A stretch of DNA of 64,000 bases from JBLHZY01 sp050633265. Lineage in GTDB: Bacteria > Pseudomonadota > Alphaproteobacteria > Rhodobacterales > Rhodobacteraceae. Position numbers and translations under genes: made by a program. The first letter of the stretch is position 1, and every line of letters starts with the position of its first letter. Positions 59,017 to 64,000 of the stretch are shown here, one piece after another. Location of the stretch: contig JBOEGE010000002.1 of NCBI GenBank assembly GCA_050633265.1, positions 200,103 through 264,102 of the forward strand, read 5' to 3'. The notes below the pieces were generated by a model. That model made no database searches. It was not told the DNA's origin and was given only the letters and a program-made list of their open reading frames with translations.

Positions 59017-60624
59017 TCAGACCATCATTTCCTTGGTTGCCGCCAATGTCAGCTCGGGATGATCGCGCTCAATCCGGTCGATATCCCATTGCAGCCGTGT
59101 GAGGAAAACCACATCGCCATCGTGATCCGCGCTGATGTGCTGCATGTTTTTCGCCGCAAAAGCCTCGACCTTATCCTTGGGCCCGGTGACCCAGCGCGCG
59201 GAGGTAAATTGCGAGGGCTCAAAGCGCACAGGCAAGCCGTATTCAAGCTCGATCCGGCTCGCCAGAACCTCAAATTGCAACGCGCCAACAACACCAACAA
59301 TAAAGCCAGAGCCGATCGAAGGCTTAAACACTTTGGCCGCGCCTTCTTCGGCAAATTGCATCAGCGCCTTTTCGAGGTGCTTGGCCTTCATCGGATCGCC
59401 CGCCCGCACGTTTTGCAGCAATTCGGGCGCAAAGCTCGGGATGCCGGTTACGCGAATATCTTCGCCCTCGGTCAATGTATCGCCAATGCGCAGCTGGCCG
59501 TGGTTGGGGATGCCGATGATATCGCCGGCCCAGCCCTCTTCGGCAAGCTCGCGATCCGACGCCAAAAACAGCACCGGATTGGAAATCGCCATCGGCTTTT
59601 TAGAGCGCACATGGGTAAGCTTCATGCCGCGTTTGAAATGTCCCGAGGCAAGGCGCACAAAGGCCACGCGGTCGCGGTGCTTTGGATCCATATTCGCCTG
59701 AACCTTAAACACAAACCCCATGACCGGCTTTTCATCCGGGTGAATGGGGCGCGGGCTGGCCTTTTGCGGCTGTGGCTCAGGGCCATATTCGGCCATCCCG
59801 CTCATCAGCTCTTTGACGCCAAAAGAATTGATCGCAGAGCCAAACCAGATCGGTGTCAGCGTGCCTTCCAAGAAGGCCGCGCGATCAAAAGCGGGCATCA
59901 ATTCGCGCACCATTTCAAGCTCTTCGCGCAGCTGCGCCAGCTGATTTTCGGGAACATATTGCGCGAGTTTCGGATCATCGAGCCCATTGATGGAAATGCT
60001 CTCGGCGATTTTGTTGCGATCGGCGCGGTCCATCAGCTCAAGGCGATCATGGAGCAGATCGTAACAGCCGATAAATTCGCGGCCAACGCCAATGGGCCAG
60101 CTCGCAGGGGTAACATCAATCGCGAGGTTTTCTTGTATTTCGTCAATGATTTCAAATGTGTCGCGGCTTTCGCGATCCATTTTGTTACAAAAAGTCAGGA
60201 TCGGCAGATCGCGCATCCGGCAGACTTCAAAGAGCTTTTGGGTTTGGCTCTCAACCCCTTTGGCGCCATCAATCACCATGATCGCAGCGTCAACTGCCGT
60301 GAGCGTGCGATAGGTATCTTCGGAAAAATCCGAGTGGCCGGGTGTATCGACAAGATTGAAGCGGTATTTGCCAAAATCAAACGACATGGCCGAGGCCGAA
60401 ACCGAAATGCCGCGATCCTTTTCCATCTGCATAAAATCGGAACGGGTGCGCCGCGCCTCGCCCTTGGCGCGCACTTGGCCAGCCATCTGAATCGCGCCAC
60501 CATAGAGAAGAAATTTCTCTGTCAGCGTGGTTTTGCCCGCATCCGGGTGCGAGATAATGGCAAACGTGCGCCGACGAGCAATCTCATCGGGGAGTTTGGA
60601 GGCATTTGGGGCGCGATCTAACAT
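59017..60624 (-). CDS. prfC: Peptide chain release factor 3
   Basis: GTPase that recycles RF1/RF2 from ribosomes after termination. Translation factor motifs: AIISHPDAGKTTLTEKFLLY, RGISVSASAMSF, LVDTPGHSDFSEDTYR and FCNKMDRESRD, then RF3-specific EMVRELMPAFDRAAFLEGTL. The ATG at 60624 gives 535 residues, the usual size; the open frame to 60870 is upstream extension without a family match. It is divergent from the lipoprotein gene with a 191-bp intergenic region. Confidence 0.96.
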   Translation of the reverse strand: MLDRAPNASKLPDEIARRRTFAIISHPDAGKTTLTEKFLLYGGAIQMAGQVRAKGEARRTRSDFMQMEKDRGISVSASAMSFDFGKYRFNLVDTPGHSDFSEDTYRTLTAVDAAIMVIDGAKGVESQTQKLFEVCRMRDLPILTFCNKMDRESRDTFEIIDEIQENLAIDVTPASWPIGVGREFIGCYDLLHDRLELMDRADRNKIAESISINGLDDPKLAQYVPENQLAQLREELEMVRELMPAFDRAAFLEGTLTPIWFGSAINSFGVKELMSGMAEYGPEPQPQKASPRPIHPDEKPVMGFVFKVQANMDPKHRDRVAFVRLASGHFKRGMKLTHVRSKKPMAISNPVLFLASDRELAEEGWAGDIIGIPNHGQLRIGDTLTEGEDIRVTGIPSFAPELLQNVRAGDPMKAKHLEKALMQFAEEGAAKVFKPSIGSGFIVGVVGALQFEVLASRIELEYGLPVRFEPSQFTSARWVTGPKDKVEAFAAKNMQHISADHDGDVVFLTRLQWDIDRIERDHPELTLAATKEMMV

Positions 60625-60815
60625 GTGCGCGATATATCCGCGCGCTCGCGCCGGGGCAAGCGGGGGAATGTGATTGTCAGGCGGACGGGGATCGCGGGGA
60701 GAGAAACAATTCGCGCCCACAGGGGCGATTGGCGCAAACTCTCTGTATTGTTCCAGGGTTACGCAAAGGTTAAATCTACCCCCGGGGAATTTTGGGACAT
60801 AAGTGCGAGTTGGGT

Positions 60816-61481
60816 ATGATTGCGAAAGAGTCGAGAATTGTGAAATTGGTTGCCTTGGGCGGGATCGCACTGGCTTTGGCGGGCTGTGTTGATGAAGGCC
60901 TGGACTATGAAACCAGCTATACGGATGTTGAAAAAGAATATTTGCAACGCAGCGCAGATATGGATGCGCAAATCGCGCGGGTTAATTTTCGCTCCAACGG
61001 CGCCACCCGCTATAATACCGCATGGAATGAAATGCCAAACTCCGGCAGCGCCACCTATCGCGGAATAGCCGCCGTGGTGATTGATCTCAATCCTGATGGG
61101 AATTTGGGCAACGGCGATATTTTGGCGGTGGGCGAAGGCGAACTCAGGGTCGCATTTGGGCCGAATTCAACCGTTGAGGGCAGCTATTCCGATTTTCTCG
61201 GCAACAATCGCAGCGCTGAAGGGGTCCGCTATACGGGCGTTCTGAATGTTTCCGGCGGCCATGTTAACAACACCCGTCCCAATGATTTTGTCGCGAATGC
61301 GGATGTTCGGCTGACCGCCGAAAATTCATCGCAAAGCTATGAAATTCACACCCAGATCAATGGGGATTTCGTTGGGACGCCGATCTATGGTGTGCGCGCG
61401 ATTTCACAAAATGCAACCATCGCCATCATTGATGATCTCTATCTTCGCGAAGGGGGCATTTTGATCACCGGTGAAGAATAA
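60816..61481 (+). CDS. Predicted lipoprotein with beta-barrel-like C-terminal domain
   Basis: A 221-residue protein whose signal ends in ALALAGC (Cys near 24). After a polar helix (about 35-60) comes a Gly/Asn-rich beta domain with ATYRGIAAVVIDLNPDGN, GELRVAFGPNSTVEGSYSDF, RYTGVLNVSGGHVNN and a C-terminal LYLREGGILITGEE. The GxAxYxG plus repeated short-strand pattern resembles the small barrel domain of transferrin-binding-protein-B-like lipoproteins. That resemblance is my reading only. The ATG at 60816 is chosen because the signal peptide follows directly; an upstream TTG at 60792 is possible. Confidence 0.72.
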   Translation: MIAKESRIVKLVALGGIALALAGCVDEGLDYETSYTDVEKEYLQRSADMDAQIARVNFRSNGATRYNTAWNEMPNSGSATYRGIAAVVIDLNPDGNLGNGDILAVGEGELRVAFGPNSTVEGSYSDFLGNNRSAEGVRYTGVLNVSGGHVNNTRPNDFVANADVRLTAENSSQSYEIHTQINGDFVGTPIYGVRAISQNATIAIIDDLYLREGGILITGEE

Positions 61482-61510
61482 TTATCCGCTAACCTTTTGA
61501 ATAAACGCGC

Positions 61511-62530
61511 TTAACAGCTGGAAGCGCGGCGCAGAAGATCGGCGGCTGTGGCGCTGTCCAATGTGGCTTCATTCAGCTCAAAGGCGCGTGGCGCGCGGCC
61601 CGTTTCATGGCCTTCGCCGGCCAATTGTTCGCGCAATTCACGCGGCAAAACCGATTTCACCCGCGTGTCAACAAACAGGCTCTCGGCGGCGATCCCTTCG
61701 GCATAGATGATCTCGTGGCTGTCAAACATCAGCTGAAAATAATCGACATAGCCGCCATCCGATTGAACAACCGTTTCGCCATTCACCAAGAGCCGCGCTT
61801 TGACCATCACTTCGGCGCGCCCGGCCCGAAGATGATCGCGGCGTTGATAGATGAACAGGCGGTGATTGGGCGAAAGCGTGAGATCGTTTTCATTGTTGAG
61901 AACGCCTTTGCGGATCACAATCGGCGCAAAAGCCCCCGTCGCGCGCACGGTCTGTTGCCCGATCCAGCGGATTTCGCGCGGGCCATTGTCGCGGGTCAAA
62001 ACCTTATCGCCAAGCGCAAGCTCTTCAATAGGTTTTTGCATCCCATTGGCCAGGGTGATCAAGGTGCCCCGGGTAAAGGAGACGCAAGCCACCTCGGCAA
62101 AACGCGAGGCCGCAGCGCGCCGATCCACCTTAACCAGCGCATAATCCTTATCAATTTCAAACGGCGCCAAGGGGAGCAAATAAGAGGTCGCGATCAAATC
62201 GCCCTCGGTCTCAACCAAGATGATCGCCTCAACCGTTACCCCATCCGGGCACATAAAAGTCGCGCAGCAATCAAGGTAAAGCTTGGCGCCAACCTCTCCG
62301 GCCTCGGTGCCTTGTGCGATGGTGAAATGGTTGCGATCCGCCTCAACCGAAACAGCCAAGCGGATCCGCTGGGCCGATGCGCGCAGCCCATAAACATCAT
62401 CAAGCGCCATTTCCGTTGCATCGGTGATCGGATCGCCCAGATTGGCCCCATTGGTCACACGAAAATCATCGGCGCAGTAGACCGGCAGGCTTTGGGATGT
62501 GGGCGCATTTGCAGGGGTCTTCTCACTCAT
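61511..62530 (-). CDS. Hint-domain protein
   Basis: A 339-residue protein. From Cys149 a Hint (hedgehog/intein) domain starts: CVSFTRGTLITLANGMQKPI, EELALGDKVLTRDNG, IRWIGQQTV, then LTLSPNHRLFIYQ with the block His and GYVDYFQLMFDSHEIIYAEG. The N-terminal 148 residues are a separate acidic beta-rich domain. There is no C-terminal HN-C/S splice junction, so it would at most cleave itself at Cys149. Such proteins are abundant in Rhodobacteraceae, often with secreted or surface partners. No signal peptide is visible. A palindrome lies 56 bp upstream. Confidence 0.85.
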   Translation of the reverse strand: MSEKTPANAPTSQSLPVYCADDFRVTNGANLGDPITDATEMALDDVYGLRASAQRIRLAVSVEADRNHFTIAQGTEAGEVGAKLYLDCCATFMCPDGVTVEAIILVETEGDLIATSYLLPLAPFEIDKDYALVKVDRRAAASRFAEVACVSFTRGTLITLANGMQKPIEELALGDKVLTRDNGPREIRWIGQQTVRATGAFAPIVIRKGVLNNENDLTLSPNHRLFIYQRRDHLRAGRAEVMVKARLLVNGETVVQSDGGYVDYFQLMFDSHEIIYAEGIAAESLFVDTRVKSVLPRELREQLAGEGHETGRAPRAFELNEATLDSATAADLLRRASSC

Positions 62531-62864
62531 GGCGATCTGCTCCGAAGGGGGAATTCCCTGTGCTAAGGCTCATTGTACAAGCATTTGCGTAAGATTTACG
62601 CAGGCCCAACGCTGGCGTCGAATGCGTTAATTTATTGCTGCGCGCGTTCATGTGCAAGCCAAACCCTTTATTTCTATCGCTTTGCGTTCATCACAGTTGC
62701 CCTAAGGGCAAGAGAAATTAACCGTCCCCCTTGTTCTAACTGGAAACAATGGCAGCAATAAGACATGCTTTGTTCAATCTTGTGCAAATTTGATCAGAAT
62801 GCGCACAGCAAACAAGCCTCTGGCCACAAGGTTTAACAGGCGAGTCACGACAAAGGAACGCGCG
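62531..62864. other. Divergent intergenic region between Hint gene and SDR
   Basis: 334 bp, clearly more A/T-rich than its surroundings, carrying both promoters. An open frame at 62573-62761 (62 residues) has no family match, no good ribosome site and Cys/Arg-rich noise composition, so I leave it uncalled. It contains the palindrome at 62586-62602. The SDR ribosome site AAGGA is at 62853-62857. Confidence 0.5.
62586..62602. promoter_or_regulatory. Perfect inverted repeat upstream of the Hint-domain gene
   Basis: TGCGTAA-GAT-TTACGCA has perfect 7-bp arms and a 3-bp spacer and lies 56 bp before the Hint gene start, in the expected promoter zone of the minus strand. It is an operator candidate with unknown regulator. 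Confidence 0.45.
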
Positions 62865-63644
62865 ATGGATTTGGGGATTTCGGGCAAATACGCTCTTGTA
62901 TGTGCATCGAGTAAAGGGCTCGGTTTGGGCTGTGCAGAGGCTTTGGCAGAAGCGGGGGTTCATCTGGTGATGAATGCGCGCGGCGCCAAGGTTTTGGAGG
63001 CAGAAGCGGCCAGCATTCGCGCAGCGCATGGTGTTGAAGTGATCACCGTTGCGGCGGATATTGCCTCTGAGGAGGGGCGCGCCAAAGTGCTTGAAGCCGC
63101 CGGTGAGATCGACATTCTCGTTACAAACGCAGGCGGGCCGCCCCCCGGCCTCTGGTCCGATTGGGATCGCGCGGATTTCATCAAAGCGCTGGATGCCAAT
63201 ATGCTCGCCCCAATCGCGCTGATGAAGGCGCTTTTGCCCGGTATGATGGCGCGCGGCTGGGGCAGGGTGGTTAATATCACCTCGCAATCGGTCAAAGCCC
63301 CGATTGCACAGCTCGGCTTGTCGAATGCTGCGCGCACCGGGCTAACCGGATATGTTGCTGGGACCGCGCGCCAAGTCGCCCCAAGCGGGGTCACGATTAA
63401 CAATCTGCTGCCCGGAATTCACGCCACAGATCGCGCCAAAGCCCTTGATGGAGGCGTGGCCGGCGCGCTGAAAATCACGCCAGAAGAGGCCCGCAGCCAA
63501 CGCGAAGCCACAATCCCTGCGCGCCGCTATGGCACCCGCGAAGAATTCGGCGCGGCCTGCGCTTTTCTGTGCTCTCAGCATGCAGGTTTCATTGTTGGGC
63601 AGAACATCCTGCTTGATGGCGGGGCGACCAACGCAACGATGTAA
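62865..63644 (+). CDS. SDR-family protein with degenerate active site
   Basis: A 259-residue short-chain dehydrogenase homologue. The cofactor loop reads CASSKGLGLGCAEALAEAG, where classical members have TGxxxGIG; ITNAGG-like LVTNAGGPPPG and the Ser in VNITSQSVKAP remain. The classical YxxxK is missing: that position reads LGLSNAARTGLTGYVAG. This matches a known atypical subgroup related to 3-oxoacyl-ACP reductases (BKR_like_SDR_like), for which the reaction is unclear. I chose the ATG at 62865 with AAGGA at 62853-62857; the frame is open to 62790. The C-terminus NILLDGGATNATM is typical. Confidence 0.88.
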   Translation: MDLGISGKYALVCASSKGLGLGCAEALAEAGVHLVMNARGAKVLEAEAASIRAAHGVEVITVAADIASEEGRAKVLEAAGEIDILVTNAGGPPPGLWSDWDRADFIKALDANMLAPIALMKALLPGMMARGWGRVVNITSQSVKAPIAQLGLSNAARTGLTGYVAGTARQVAPSGVTINNLLPGIHATDRAKALDGGVAGALKITPEEARSQREATIPARRYGTREEFGAACAFLCSQHAGFIVGQNILLDGGATNATM

Positions 63645-63857
63645 CGCGCGATTTGCGCGCTTGTTGGCGTATATCGCAAAGCCTGCTCTTGGCCTGCGCG
63701 CCCGATCCTTGCGCGCGCACACACCGATGGCAAAGGGCCAGCCAGACAGGCCTGCGCGGATCAGGCGCGATCCAAGCGGCGGCAGTTCTTGTTGCTAAAA
63801 TCACGCCTGCCTGCTAGGTCGCGGATAACTTGATCAAAACTCTCGGATACCGCAGGC

Positions 63858-64000
63858 TTGAATATCTCCGCGCCAAAACCCGCAAGCAATCTTGCCCGCC
63901 CAGGCCCAAGGCTTGAGCTGCGCAATATCTCGCGCAGCTTTGGCGCGCGCCGGGTTGTTGATGATGTTTCGCTGCGGGTGATGCCGGGGCAGGTGACCTG
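63858..64000 (+). CDS. ABC transporter ATP-binding protein, N-terminal fragment cut by window edge
   Basis: The plus-strand frame ending at the window edge reads RLELRNISRSFGARRVVDDV followed by SLRVMPGQVT, which is the first beta strands of an ABC ATPase before its Walker A motif. No ATG lies between the in-frame stop at 63831 and this block; TTG at 63858 is the only reasonable start and is uncertain. The wording GQVT suggests a substrate-uptake or iron/polyamine-type importer, but the transporter class cannot be set from 47 codons. The 200 bp between the SDR and this gene show only a short CGCGC/GCGCG hairpin at about 63645. Confidence 0.5.
   Translation, partial: MNISAPKPASNLARPGPRLELRNISRSFGARRVVDDVSLRVMPGQVT

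Noticed and set aside
62573..62761. 62-codon frame in the divergent Hint/SDR region
   Set aside because: It covers the palindrome and promoter zone, with no ribosome site or family match.
1..64000. tRNA, rRNA, insertion sequences, integrases or phage genes
   Set aside because: I found no clover-leaf-like segment in the intergenic regions I read and no transposase or integrase motif. A tRNAscan or IS search would settle this.

Overview
The window reads as a chromosomal segment of an alphaproteobacterium of the order Rhodobacterales. The reasons are the overall GC-rich codon use, the nuo operon order with Rhodobacteraceae-type inserted small genes (DUF5337 and DUF5333 families), NuoE with an Ala/Lys-rich tail and a helix-hairpin-helix domain, a full-length single-chain pntA, the glmU-glmS pair, the leucine-degradation operon layout and intergenic elements typical of that order. 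I cannot name a genus. I see no rRNA, tRNA, CRISPR array, insertion sequence or prophage. All of this looks like core chromosome, though several genes have unusual contexts.

Layout. 1-1617 (minus): 3' truncated aminopeptidase N and an AHSA1/SRPBCC protein. 1838-5344 (plus): malate synthase G, a GlcG/HbpS-like protein and a class I glutamine-amidotransferase-like gamma-glutamyl hydrolase. 5514-9980 (minus): an isoquinoline-1-oxidoreductase-type molybdenum hydroxylase (iorAB) behind a C-rich leader and a palindromic operator, a GNAT acetyltransferase and an SDR. 10224-15715 (plus): an ICMT-like methyltransferase, pntAB, argE and a DUF1304 membrane protein. 15758-21222: moaA (minus), a lipoprotein (plus), and glmU-glmS-alkD (minus). 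21347-23303 (plus): a phosphoglycolate phosphatase-like HAD protein and a DegT/DnrJ aminotransferase. 23389-31444 (plus): a leucine/isovalerate degradation operon (ivd, mccB, a nitronate monooxygenase-like gene, mccA, a GST, HMG-CoA lyase, methylglutaconyl-CoA hydratase) behind a sigma70-like promoter overlapped by a 14-bp palindrome.

31746-51938 (plus) is the centrepiece: all fourteen nuo genes of respiratory complex I (A, B, C, D, E, F, G, H, I, J, K, L, M, N) interleaved with ten extra genes. These are a sulfotransferase, two small membrane proteins, a membrane-anchored paralogue of the NuoE C-terminal domain, a DUF5337 protein, a DUF3291 protein, two tandem exported DUF5333-like proteins, a lipoprotein and a Cys-less carboxymuconolactone-decarboxylase-fold protein. 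Many are joined to core genes by 1-4 bp stop/start overlaps, so they are probably co-translated. The run continues directly into birA, coaX and rnj (RNase J) to 55190. A perfect hairpin separates rnj from a convergent DEAD-box helicase.

56893-64000: an asparagine-synthetase-related protein with a histone-like Ala/Lys tail (minus), prfC (minus), a lipoprotein (plus), a Hint-domain protein (minus), an SDR with a degenerate active site (plus), and the start of an ABC-transporter ATPase (plus, cut by the window edge).

The most notable regulatory observation is that the inverted repeat GCGCAA-N5-TTGCGC lies upstream of both pntA (10768-10784) and nuoA (31553-31569). Both operons link NAD(P)H redox state to the proton gradient. 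The best candidate for an undescribed system is the set of accessory genes inside the nuo operon, especially the two proteins sharing a helix-hairpin-helix domain on Ala/Lys/Pro-rich linkers.
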